Positions 17,654-25,841 of a stretch of 64,000 nt of DNA are shown here, piece by piece (positions within the stretch are counted from its first letter, which is position 1; each line of letters starts with the position of its first letter). A program made the position numbers and the translations under genes. Source of the stretch: UBA1413 sp964567485 (GTDB lineage Bacteria; Bacteroidota; Bacteroidia; Bacteroidales; Prolixibacteraceae). The stretch covers positions 1 through 64,000 of the forward strand of contig CAZMMX010000017.1 of NCBI GenBank assembly GCA_964567485.1, written 5' to 3'. The notes beneath the pieces are model-generated. The model worked only from the letters and a program-made list of their open reading frames with translations, was not told where the DNA came from and did not search any database.

Positions 17654-18773
17654 GGCTGATATATTTTTCGAGTGGTTCAACAGATCCTACGATAACAACG
17701 GGGGTCTTCTCCCCCACCTTGCTGAAAACAGCGTCCATATCTTTGTTGGCCAGGGCCACGCATCCGTTGGTCCAGTCCACACCCTGGCCGCCATGGCCGT
17801 GGATCTCAATGGAACCCCCTATTTCCAGCTTGTGTGAAAACCTCTTGGCGTCGATATTTTTCCGGTATCTTACCCTGTCTTCATGGTTGGGATAGTTGAT
17901 CAGCAGGGCTTTGTGGTAGATGGTGCCGCGGCGGTCCTTTTTCTGGGTCACCTGGTACTCCCCTTCCGGAGTAGCCTGGTCTCCCTTGTGTAATTTCTGG
18001 CCCATCCAGTTGGGACCGAATTCCACCGGGAATTCCGCCGACACTTTCCCGTTTTTGTAGACCCTGAGTTGGTGGGCCATCTTATCGATGATAATGACTG
18101 TACTCCCCTGGCGTGCCGATGCAGAAATGGCCTCTTCCACCATCTTATTCCAGTGCGGCCAGGAGGAAAAATACTCTTCCAGCATTGATGATGCTTTAGA
18201 ACCTGCATCGTGCAGCAGTTTTCCCGCCTTTTCAAGTTTTACTTCGGCAATGTGGAAATCGGACTTTTCCCTGGCCATGCGGGCTTCGGAGAGGATCATC
18301 ACGGCATGGTTATAGTTTTCCCTGACCGTTTTTTTCAGGGGCAGGGGGGAGTATATCCTTTTGAATTGGGTGGCTTTTTTTTCCAGTTCCTCAAGGGTGT
18401 TGGCGGTGGTATGGTGCACATTGCGGGCCTTCTCCGTGGCTTTTTCATAGGCCCGGGTTCCTTTTTCCTCTGCTCTGGCTGAGAGTTCCACTACCTGTGA
18501 GTAGTCCCGGCTGAGAAAAAAACGGTCATTTTCGCTTTTCAGGTGGGCCATGGCTGAATCGAACAGGGCGATGGTCTCGCCGAGAAGCTGGGGGGCATAC
18601 TTGGCGGCCTCGGCATCGCGGGCTCCTGAAAGGGCTTCAGCAGCCCTGCGGAGCTCCCTGACCGGGGGGGCCGGCCACCGGGAATAGACCCAGACTCCTG
18701 TCAGCAGTATCAGCAGGGCTCCTGTCAACAGGAGAAAACGCCTGGTGTGCTTCCCTTTTCCGGTACGTTTCAT
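17637..18773 (-). CDS. L,D-transpeptidase (YkuD domain) with helical spacer
   Basis: This 378-residue protein has an N-terminal membrane anchor (about 12-30), a long alpha-helical spacer (about 35-210, with repeated Glu/Lys/Ala heptads) and a C-terminal YkuD domain. The catalytic signature is IHGHGGQG followed by WTNGCVALAN, with Cys as nucleophile; the usual S/T-H-G-C reads T-N-G-C, so the position before Gly is Asn, not His. It leads a three-gene minus-strand operon with a second YkuD enzyme and a membrane protein. Confidence 0.9.
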   Translation of the reverse strand: MKRTGKGKHTRRFLLLTGALLILLTGVWVYSRWPAPPVRELRRAAEALSGARDAEAAKYAPQLLGETIALFDSAMAHLKSENDRFFLSRDYSQVVELSARAEEKGTRAYEKATEKARNVHHTTANTLEELEKKATQFKRIYSPLPLKKTVRENYNHAVMILSEARMAREKSDFHIAEVKLEKAGKLLHDAGSKASSMLEEYFSSWPHWNKMVEEAISASARQGSTVIIIDKMAHQLRVYKNGKVSAEFPVEFGPNWMGQKLHKGDQATPEGEYQVTQKKDRRGTIYHKALLINYPNHEDRVRYRKNIDAKRFSHKLEIGGSIEIHGHGGQGVDWTNGCVALANKDMDAVFSKVGEKTPVVIVGSVEPLEKYISHAPSE

Positions 18774-18791
18774 ACCATGAATTTAAAGAAA

Positions 18792-18817
18792 ATCCCCGGA
18801 GAAAGGACCCCGGGGAT
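18792..18817 (-). terminator. Intrinsic terminator of the coiled-coil lipoprotein gene
   Basis: ATCCCCGG and CCGGGGAT form an 8-base stem with a 10-base loop. On the minus strand it is followed by TTTTCTTT, giving a terminator about 40 bases past the lipoprotein stop. Confidence 0.75.
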
Positions 18818-18855
18818 ATCCAATGAAACAAAACAATAAACTATCTTGAAATGAA

Positions 18856-19443
18856 TTACTTCACTTTGGCAATGACGTTGTTCAATTCAGTGGTGATGGC
18901 GGTCACTTTTTCCTTTGCAGCTTTCAGCTGGTCGAGGGTGCCCATCAGATCACCGGTTTCCAGTTTGCCGGCAGCTTCTGAAATGGCGGTTTCCACAACA
19001 CCAATTTCTGTTTTGATGGCTTCCACGGCAGCAGCACCTTCCTTACCACGGGGAGCTTTGGCCACAAGACCTTTGGCTTCGCCAACAAGGGTGCTCACTT
19101 CAACCATCAGGTTGTCAATTTCGCTCTTCACTTCAGCCTTGCGGGTTTCGACATTACCCTTCACGGTGGCAGCGGTAGCGGTCAGTTCAGCAACTTTCTC
19201 GCTGACAGCCTTGAAATTGCCGAAAAGCTTGCCTTTCTGCTCTTCCACCATCGTGTTGATGGCATTCATGGAATCTTGCATTGCGGCGAATTCCGTGGGT
19301 AAGAAAACATCAGCGCCAGTGGAACGTGCATCTTCAATGGCAGCCGTCAGGGCATCCAGTTCAGCCTGTGGGACTTTAGCACAACTACTCAGCAATACGA
19401 CAAAGCTGATCATCACAAAACCAAGTACAAATTTGTTTTTCAT
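18856..19443 (-). CDS. Alanine-rich coiled-coil lipoprotein
   Basis: The 195-residue precursor has a lipoprotein signal peptide (VVLLSSC, Cys 21). The mature part is almost wholly helical and rich in Ala, Glu, Lys and Val with heptad patterns, and lacks further cysteines. This recalls Lpp-like or DUF4398-type envelope spacers, but no specific family was recognised. It may sit in the periplasm as a tether or coiled-coil oligomer. It has its own terminator and is probably monocistronic, next to L,D-transpeptidases that could in principle attach such proteins; no obvious C-terminal attachment signal beyond a terminal lysine is seen. Confidence 0.82.
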   Translation of the reverse strand: MKNKFVLGFVMISFVVLLSSCAKVPQAELDALTAAIEDARSTGADVFLPTEFAAMQDSMNAINTMVEEQKGKLFGNFKAVSEKVAELTATAATVKGNVETRKAEVKSEIDNLMVEVSTLVGEAKGLVAKAPRGKEGAAAVEAIKTEIGVVETAISEAAGKLETGDLMGTLDQLKAAKEKVTAITTELNNVIAKVK

Positions 19444-19627
19444 AACACTTAAAAATTAATTTTGTTGTAATTTTATTATTTCTAACTGAATTGAATATCC
19501 TTGTTTATTGAGCCAATTCAGGTTGAATTCTTCATTTAGACGGAAGTTTTTCGGGAAGTAACAAAATTTAGAAAAAAAAAGTTGATATTTCTCATGCGGT
19601 TGCGATACAGCTATTTGATGGTCTGCC

Positions 19628-20191
19628 ATGGTCGAAGATAGGTTTACGGGGTTGAAAGATGAGGAGATCGTCCGGAAGATTCTGGACGAGAAGAAGCCCG
19701 AATTGTTTGAGCTACTTTATCGCCGGTACCATCAGAAAGTGGTGGACAAGGTGTTCAGCTTTCTCAAAAACAGGAAATCGGCGCAGGAGTTCTCCAATGA
19801 CATCCTGACCAGAGTGTATGAAAAACTCCCGGGATTCAGGGGGAACAGCTCCTTTTCCTCGTGGGTATATTCCATCACCTATAATTATTGTATCGACTAT
19901 CTCCGCGTCAGGAAAAAACTTCACTATCCCGATTGGAACAAAACCAATACGATTCCTGAGATTCCCGATGAGTCGGAAGAGGATCTTTCGGGAGCTACCT
20001 TTGAGAATGTGCTGACCATCCTCGACCTGGTCCATCCGGAAGAAAAGGCCTTGTTGCTGATGAAGTACCAGGATGAGTTGTCACTCAGGGAGATCGGCGC
20101 CACCCTCCGTATCAGCGAGGATGCCGTGAAAATGCGGCTAAAAAGAGCCCGCACACGTGTCTTTTACCTGTATAAGGAGAGATATTCCTGA
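19628..20191 (+). CDS. Sigma-70 family (ECF-like) RNA polymerase sigma factor
   Basis: This 187-residue protein has region 2 (about 24-95, with FSFLKNRKSAQEFSNDIL and SSWVYSITYNYCIDYLR) and region 4 (about 128-182, LSLREIGATLRISEDAVKMRLKRAR split over two helices). No region 3 or 1.1 is present, so it is ECF-like. The downstream gene carries no obvious anti-sigma membrane segment, so the regulation is unclear. Confidence 0.9.
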   Translation: MVEDRFTGLKDEEIVRKILDEKKPELFELLYRRYHQKVVDKVFSFLKNRKSAQEFSNDILTRVYEKLPGFRGNSSFSSWVYSITYNYCIDYLRVRKKLHYPDWNKTNTIPEIPDESEEDLSGATFENVLTILDLVHPEEKALLLMKYQDELSLREIGATLRISEDAVKMRLKRARTRVFYLYKERYS

Positions 20192-20252
20192 AATTTCCCT
20201 TCTAAATCATGTTACTTTTTATCAAATCATCCGTCAATAGCTAAAAGATTTC

Positions 20253-20651
20253 ATGAATTCCATTTTCCATCACTTCATACCTCCCAATTCGTTTTATCCG
20301 CCTCTCAAAGTGGAAGAAGCCCTTCAATTGTTATATGGTGATCTTTTAAACGTGGAGTGGTTTGAAGAGGATGGGTTTTATGAGGCTGTATTTTACCACC
20401 AGGAAATGGAGTGTATTGCCCGTTTCAATGGTGAGGGAGAGTTGCTGGTGAGCAAGCGAAACCTTCCCCTGCATGTGGTTCGGCCTGCCGTGGCCCGTCA
20501 GGCCCATGCCGTGGGGGAGCTCATGAACCTGATAGAAATCAGCCAACAGGGAACCATCCATTACGAGATCATTGCCCGCGATAAATACCTTGACCGCTAT
20601 TTTCTTCTCCTGGAGGAAGATGGTACGGTACTGGAAAAACGGAAACTCTGA
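20253..20651 (+). CDS. Small protein of unknown function, PepSY/BLIP-like repeats
   Basis: I do not recognise it with confidence. The 132-residue product has two similar alpha-beta units (about 18-60 and 85-130). Features such as WFEEDGFYEAVFYHQEMEC, the GEGELLVSKRNLP hairpin and the closing LLLEEDGTVLEKRKL resemble PepSY-like or beta-lactamase-inhibitor-like folds common in Bacteroidota. No signal peptide is present. It follows the sigma factor by 61 bases and ends in a strong terminator, so it may be cotranscribed. Confidence 0.68.
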   Translation: MNSIFHHFIPPNSFYPPLKVEEALQLLYGDLLNVEWFEEDGFYEAVFYHQEMECIARFNGEGELLVSKRNLPLHVVRPAVARQAHAVGELMNLIEISQQGTIHYEIIARDKYLDRYFLLLEEDGTVLEKRKL

Positions 20652-20670
20652 TGATGAACAGGAAATAAAA

Positions 20671-20704
20671 AAAACCGTTTCAGAAATGAAACGGTTTTTT
20701 TTTG
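20671..20704 (+). terminator. Intrinsic terminator after the sigma/PepSY-like pair
   Basis: AAAACCGTTTCA and its complement form a 12-base stem around a GAAA tetraloop, followed by a run of T. It is symmetric and A-rich on the other side, so it may also end the transcript carrying tRNA-His on the minus strand. Confidence 0.88.
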
Positions 20705-20706
20705 AG

Positions 20707-20781
<75 letters not shown>

Positions 20782-20817
20782 ATGTGGTTTTTTTGCGACT
20801 GCAAATATACATCTTTT

Positions 20818-21369
20818 TCAATAACCTGTAGGGAGGGAGCTAAGAATCTTCTGAAAAAACCATTCATCTTTCCATCCGCTCCTGGTGTTGAGCCATTTTT
20901 TCCGAATTCCGGTAAGGTCGTATCCGGCTTTCTGGAAGAGTCCGATACTGTTACTGTTATCTTCTGATACGGCAGCGTAGAGCTGACGGAGGCCGACCAC
21001 TTCGAGGGCATAGTTTTCCAGTACTTTCAGGGCGTCGGAAGCGTAACCGAGATGTCGGTCATCTTCGAGGTGAATCATGATGCCGATTCCGGCCCTTTGG
21101 TGGAAGAGGTCGATGTCGAAAAGGTCGGCGGCCCCCACGGCTCTGGCCTCTCTGTTCATGATGATGAGTCTCACCTGTCTCTGTTCGTAGATATCGCGTC
21201 CGGCGTTTTCAAGATAAGCGGCCAGAACCTCCCGTGAAAAGGGAGCCCGGGTATCGCTGTATTCCCAAAGGGAAGTATCGTTTTCCCACAAGTAGAAAAG
21301 ATCGAGGTCCGATGGTTCTGGGGCGCGCAGAATCACCTTTCCAAAGGCTAAGAGGTTATTCTTCGGCAT
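20818..21369 (-). CDS. GNAT family N-acetyltransferase (RimJ/RimL-like)
   Basis: The 183-residue protein begins KVILRAPEPSDLDLFYLWEND, the typical start of RimJ/RimL and SpeG-type acetyltransferases, and has an acetyl-CoA region DRHLGYASDALKVLENYA (about 105-122) and EDNSNSIGLFQKAGY near 137-151. The substrate is unknown. Its start overlaps the end of the upstream GT2 fusion gene by 14 bases. It ends the long minus-strand gene run before tRNA-His. Confidence 0.9.
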   Translation of the reverse strand: MPKNNLLAFGKVILRAPEPSDLDLFYLWENDTSLWEYSDTRAPFSREVLAAYLENAGRDIYEQRQVRLIIMNREARAVGAADLFDIDLFHQRAGIGIMIHLEDDRHLGYASDALKVLENYALEVVGLRQLYAAVSEDNSNSIGLFQKAGYDLTGIRKKWLNTRSGWKDEWFFQKILSSLPTGY

Positions 21370-23320
21370 TCCTGTCCAGTTGTTTCAGGTTGGAAGTGAT
21401 GATTCCCAGGTCGTTCCCAATCTTGTAATCCTTGGCATAAAGGATATTCAGTTGGTGGATACGTTCTGGGGCAAGGGCTTCATTGCTGAAGAGCATACCA
21501 GGGTGAAGGATTCCCTTTTTGAGAGGTGGCAGTCCCGAATTTTCGATGTTCCCGGGGATATAGCCTACCAGGGAGTATCTCCCGGTGATGACCCTGACCA
21601 GGTTGGTGACCATTTTTTTCTTGCGGAGGGTGAACCAGATCAGCAGGGGAGAGATCAGCAGCAGCAGGGCAGCCGCTGCCAGGTCGAGGCTTCTCTTGGC
21701 CTGGCGGTTGTTCCTTCGGGTGATGGCGTTGATGTTGACCAGATAAAGGTCTCCGGCAGTGTGAATCGAATTGCTCCCGATGATGCTCATGCTCTCAGGA
21801 GGCGCAATCTTATAGTCCACGTCGAGTCCTGAAAGGTCGAGCATGGCACGGATGATGTTTCCCGAACCCAGGTTTTCGGCACAGAAGATGATCTCCTCGA
21901 TGCGGTTGATCCTGATGATTTCCTTCATTTGGTCCACGGTGCCCAGGACATCGGGGTGGTTTTCGCCGGAATCCAGGGCGATGTAACCGGTATAAACCGG
22001 CTTGACGGGGAGCTGCATGAGGAGTTCCCTGACGCGGGCCACCTCCCCGGGGTCCCCGGCGATGGCAATGCGTTTGGGCCTGTCGATGTCGAGTTCAAAC
22101 CCTGGAATACGCCATCTGCTGAAGAGCAGTCGCAACAAAGGCAACAGCAGCATGGCCCAGGTGGCCCCGATCAGAATCATCACCCGTGAAAAACGGAGTT
22201 CTTCGCTGATCAGGGAGTAGACGATCAGCAAGGCCACGGTACCCCAGAAAATTCCCCTGATGATCCTGAAGAGGCTGACGGGTTTCCGGTAGCCTCCCGA
22301 AAAGCGGATTCCTGCCAGCCAGAATAGAATGTAGGCCGGGACTACCCATTTCAGGTATACTGCGGGGTAATAACCTGGTTCAAACATGGCCCTTTCCCAT
22401 AAGGGAAGTAACAGCGCAAAGCCGCCGAACAGTACCAGGGCATCGAGCAGGAGCAGGTAAACCTTGTGAAAAAGGCGCTGGGCCACGGCAACAGATGCCC
22501 TGACCCATACCGCCAGGTGAATGAGCAGGGAGAAGACCCGGGCATTTCCCGAAGAGAAATGCTTACGCGCAAAAATCACCATGGCCGAGTAAAAAACTCT
22601 GACATAGTGGATCGAGTCCTTTTTGGTGCTCTCTCCCTTGTAGTGGATGATGGTGGTGCCGGGGAAATAGTAGTTTTTATATCCCTGTTGCAGAATTCTG
22701 TAACTTAAATCGATATCCTCGCCGTACATAAAGAAGGCCTCATCGAGGAGTCCTGTTTTTTCGAGGGTTTCCCTGCGCAGGAGCATGAAGGCGCCACAGA
22801 GGACATCTACAGGACTGGTGGAATTTTCATCGAGATAGGAGAGGTGGTATTTCCCGAACTTCCGGGAACGGGGAAAGAGTTTTGACAGGCCGAAGATCCT
22901 ATAAAAAGCGACCCAGGGTGTGGGAAGCCCCCTCTTTGATTCGGGGAGGAATCTTCCCTTGCCGTCGATCATCTTCACCCCCAGTCCCCCTGCGTCGGGA
23001 TGTTCTTCCATGAAGGCCACCACCCTGGAAAAGGTATCTTCCTCGACCACGGTGTCGGGATTGAGGAGAAGGATGAATTCTCCCGTTGAGAGTCTCACGG
23101 CCTGGTTGTTGGCGGCGGAGTAGCCCACATTACGGTTGTTTTCGATCAGGGTGACTTCCGGAAATTTCTCCCTGACCATGGGACATGAGCCGTCGACCGA
23201 AGCGTTGTCGACCACAAAGAGTTCGCATTCCATGCCTTCAGAGGCTTTCATCGCTGCATGGAGGCACTGCTCGAGGAAAGGCCTGACATTGTAATTGACA
23301 ATGATCACTGACAGCTTCAT
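21356..23320 (-). CDS. GT2 glycosyltransferase fused to a degenerate WbaP-type phosphoglycosyl transferase
   Basis: In this 654-residue protein, residues 1 to ~260 are a GT-A rhamnosyltransferase-like domain: VIIVNYNVRPFLEQCL, VVDNASVDGS, NVGYSAANNQAVR, LLLNPDT (DxD-like) and MYGEDIDLSYR. Then come about five membrane segments (about 280-400) and a Rossmann-like CoA-binding-type domain (about 420-530). The C-terminal ~110 residues resemble the catalytic part of polyprenyl-phosphate sugar transferases (KRSLDLAAAALLLLISPLL, YSLVGYIP), but lack the RQ.R.G and KFRSM segments and catalytic Asp-Glu. It is probably not an active phosphoglycosyl transferase but a membrane-anchored GT. Its role is likely in surface polysaccharide synthesis. 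Confidence 0.85.
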   Translation of the reverse strand: MKLSVIIVNYNVRPFLEQCLHAAMKASEGMECELFVVDNASVDGSCPMVREKFPEVTLIENNRNVGYSAANNQAVRLSTGEFILLLNPDTVVEEDTFSRVVAFMEEHPDAGGLGVKMIDGKGRFLPESKRGLPTPWVAFYRIFGLSKLFPRSRKFGKYHLSYLDENSTSPVDVLCGAFMLLRRETLEKTGLLDEAFFMYGEDIDLSYRILQQGYKNYYFPGTTIIHYKGESTKKDSIHYVRVFYSAMVIFARKHFSSGNARVFSLLIHLAVWVRASVAVAQRLFHKVYLLLLDALVLFGGFALLLPLWERAMFEPGYYPAVYLKWVVPAYILFWLAGIRFSGGYRKPVSLFRIIRGIFWGTVALLIVYSLISEELRFSRVMILIGATWAMLLLPLLRLLFSRWRIPGFELDIDRPKRIAIAGDPGEVARVRELLMQLPVKPVYTGYIALDSGENHPDVLGTVDQMKEIIRINRIEEIIFCAENLGSGNIIRAMLDLSGLDVDYKIAPPESMSIIGSNSIHTAGDLYLVNINAITRRNNRQAKRSLDLAAAALLLLISPLLIWFTLRKKKMVTNLVRVITGRYSLVGYIPGNIENSGLPPLKKGILHPGMLFSNEALAPERIHQLNILYAKDYKIGNDLGIITSNLKQLDRNAEE

Positions 23321-23326
23321 GCCTTT

Positions 23327-23950
23327 TTATTTAAGGCTTTTCTCAAATTCTGTCCGGTGCAGGATCGATCGGCCCAGGGTGATTTCATCGGTATATTCCA
23401 GGTCGTCACCGATGGAAATGCCGCGTGCCAGGGTGGTGACGGCAACGCCCAGGGGTTTCAGTTTCCTGAAAATGTAAAAGTTCGTGGTATCGCCTTCCAT
23501 CGTGGTGGGAAGGGCTAGGATGACCTCGGCAACAGAACCCGTCTCGACCCTGTGGAGCAGCGACCCGATTTCCAGATCAGAAGGGGAAATACCATCCATG
23601 GGGGAGATGATGCCCCCCAGAACATGGTAAAGCCCGCTGAACTGATGGGTATTCTCGATGGCCATGACATCGCGGATGTTTTCCACTACGCAGACGACGG
23701 TTTCGTCGCGTGAAGTATTGTTGCAGATGTCGCAGATGTCAGTGTCGGAAATATTATGGCAGATGCGGCAGTGCATGATCTCGTTACGCAACCTGATGAG
23801 GGCGTTGCCGAACTGAACCACCTCCTCTTTTTCCTGCCGCAACAGGTGGAGCACCAGCCTGAGTGCGCTCTTTTTCCCGATTCCGGGAAGCCGGGCAAAC
23901 TCGTTGACTGCATTCTCCAGCAGCTTGGAAGGAAACCTGTCGGGTGCCAT
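23327..23950 (-). CDS. recR: Recombination mediator RecR
   Basis: RecR helps load RecA at gaps as part of RecFOR. The 207-residue protein has the helix-hairpin-helix ARLPGIGKKSALR (19-31), the zinc finger with cysteines at 61, 64, 73 and 76, and a Toprim domain (CVVENIRDVMAIE and LALPTTMEGDTT). Length and order match the family. It lies 11 bases after purA and 6 bases before the GT2 fusion gene. Confidence 0.96.
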   Translation of the reverse strand: MAPDRFPSKLLENAVNEFARLPGIGKKSALRLVLHLLRQEKEEVVQFGNALIRLRNEIMHCRICHNISDTDICDICNNTSRDETVVCVVENIRDVMAIENTHQFSGLYHVLGGIISPMDGISPSDLEIGSLLHRVETGSVAEVILALPTTMEGDTTNFYIFRKLKPLGVAVTTLARGISIGDDLEYTDEITLGRSILHRTEFEKSLK

Positions 23951-23961
23951 GGCCGGTGTTC

Positions 23962-25254
23962 TTATATCTGTCGTGTGCGGATGGTTTGGTCCCGGTTGGG
24001 GCCCACCGATGCGATAGTGACCGGCACGCCGGTTTCGTCTTCAATAAAGCGGATGTAGTGGGTCAGCTCCTGTGGAAAATCAGTGGCTTTTTTGATGTCG
24101 GTCAGAGAAGTGTTCCATCCGGGGAGTTCCACATATACCGGTTTTACGCGGTCATTCAGCTCGAAAGGAAAGGATTCTGTCACTTCGCCGTCAATTTCGT
24201 ACCCGACGCACACTTTTAGAATTTCGAAATGGTCGAGGACATCGGCTTTCATCATGATCATTTCTGTGACTCCGTTGAGCATGATGGAGTATTTGAGGGC
24301 GACCAGGTCAAGCCATCCGCAACGGCGGGGTCTGCCTGTTGTGGATCCGAATTCGTTACCGGCTATCCTGATACTGTTGCCGGTTTCATCTTTCAGCTCA
24401 GTGGGAAAGGGACCGCTTCCCACGCGGGTGCAATAGGCCTTGAATATCCCCAACACCCTGCCTATGCGGGATGGAGCGATGCCCAGTCCGGTGCAGGCAC
24501 CGGCACATATCGTATTCGATGAGGTGACATAGGGATAGGATCCGAAGTCGATGTCAAGCAGGGTGCCCTGGGCTCCTTCCGCCAGTACCGATTTCCCGGC
24601 ATCCAACATTTCGTTGATGTAGTTCTCACTATCGATCAGGGGAAAGGACTTAAGTATTTCCAGCCCTTCAAACCACTCTTTCTCACAGGCTTCAAAGGCC
24701 TCCTCAAAGTCGTAATGGTAGAAATCGCGGAGCAGATTCTTGTGGTTTTCGATTCGGGAGGTGTACTTCTCTTCGAAATCGAAAAGCATATCGCCCACAC
24801 GAAGGCCTTCCCTGCCGATCTTGTCACGGTAGGTGGGGCCTATTCCCTTCAGGGTAGAGCCGATTTTGGTTTCTCCCTTTGATTGTTCCGACGCCATGTC
24901 GAGCAGCCGGTGAGTGGGGAGAATCAGATGGGCCTTCCTGGAAATCAGCAGGTTGTTGGTAAAGGGGAACCCTTTGGCCGTTAGTGATTCGATCTCTTTT
25001 TTGAAGACGATAGGGTCGATGACCACGCCGTTGCCAATGATGTTGATTTTGTTCTCCCTGAACACGCCACTGGGAATGGTGTGCAATACTTGTTTGATGT
25101 TGTTGAATTCCAGGGTGTGGCCGGCGTTGGGCCCTCCCTGGAACCGGGCTATGATGTCGTACCCGGGAGTCAGTACGTCCACTACTTTCCCTTTGCCCTC
25201 GTCACCCCATTGCAGGCCGAGCAGTACATCTGCTTTCATTTTCATTTCTGTCAT
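23962..25254 (-). CDS. purA: Adenylosuccinate synthetase
   Basis: PurA condenses IMP with aspartate using GTP, the first step from IMP to AMP. The 430-residue sequence has the signature QWGDEGKGKVVD (about 15-26), GGPNAGHT near 44-51, the IMP-binding SKGETKIGSTLKGIGPTY region and GRPRRCGWLD near 308-317. Several Met residues are possible starts (25254, 25245, 25239). It is part of the rel-fur-purA-recR run. Linking stringent response and purine genes is notable because ppGpp inhibits PurA in several bacteria. Confidence 0.96.
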   Translation of the reverse strand: MTEMKMKADVLLGLQWGDEGKGKVVDVLTPGYDIIARFQGGPNAGHTLEFNNIKQVLHTIPSGVFRENKINIIGNGVVIDPIVFKKEIESLTAKGFPFTNNLLISRKAHLILPTHRLLDMASEQSKGETKIGSTLKGIGPTYRDKIGREGLRVGDMLFDFEEKYTSRIENHKNLLRDFYHYDFEEAFEACEKEWFEGLEILKSFPLIDSENYINEMLDAGKSVLAEGAQGTLLDIDFGSYPYVTSSNTICAGACTGLGIAPSRIGRVLGIFKAYCTRVGSGPFPTELKDETGNSIRIAGNEFGSTTGRPRRCGWLDLVALKYSIMLNGVTEMIMMKADVLDHFEILKVCVGYEIDGEVTESFPFELNDRVKPVYVELPGWNTSLTDIKKATDFPQELTHYIRFIEDETGVPVTIASVGPNRDQTIRTRQI

Positions 25255-25338
25255 AAAATGTTTTGTTGTTCCATGGTGAACCCTCCGGGAGCGTCCTTTA
25301 CTCCTGGCGGTTAAAAGTAGTAAATTTTCACGGCCGAT

Positions 25339-25782
25339 TTACCGTTTTTTGCCCTGATGGCCGTAAATGTAAAGTGAATGGTGCGACAGCTGAAAATTGT
25401 TCTTCTGACAGGCATCTTCAATGATTTCCCTGATTCGGGAGTCATGGAACTCAAAAACCTGGCCTGTGTTCATGTCGATCATGTGATCATGCTGGAGATT
25501 GGCAATGGCCTTTTCAAACTGTGCGATATTCTTGCCGAACTGGTGCTTCACCAGCAGCTTGCAGTCGAGCAGCAGGTCAATGGTGTTGTAAAGGGTGGCC
25601 CTGCTGACCCTGTAGTTCTTGTTCTTCATCGAAATGTAGAGCGACTCCACATCGAAATGGCCTTCGCGCGAATAGATCTCATCCACAATGGCAAACCTCT
25701 CGGGAGTCTTCCGGTGCCCTTTCGATTCGAGATACTCCGTAAACATGGTCCTGACGGCTTCCCTGGTTTTCTGGCTATTCAT
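25339..25782 (-). CDS. Fur family transcriptional regulator without CxxC zinc motif
   Basis: The 147-residue protein has the Fur winged helix (RKTPERFAIVDEIYSREGHFDVESLY, about 20-45, and RVSRATLYNTIDLL) and the dimerisation domain with HDHMIDMNTGQVFEFHD. The conserved H-C-x2-C structural zinc ligands of classical Fur are absent: DHMIDMNTG replaces H..C..CG. It could sense iron, zinc or peroxide; the sequence does not decide. It lies between rel/spoT and purA. Confidence 0.9.
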   Translation of the reverse strand: MNSQKTREAVRTMFTEYLESKGHRKTPERFAIVDEIYSREGHFDVESLYISMKNKNYRVSRATLYNTIDLLLDCKLLVKHQFGKNIAQFEKAIANLQHDHMIDMNTGQVFEFHDSRIREIIEDACQKNNFQLSHHSLYIYGHQGKKR

Positions 25783-25841
25783 ACTTAAACCAATTTTAAA
25801 TAGCTTTCAAAAATAGAATATTTTTCGATATGTGGGTATGG

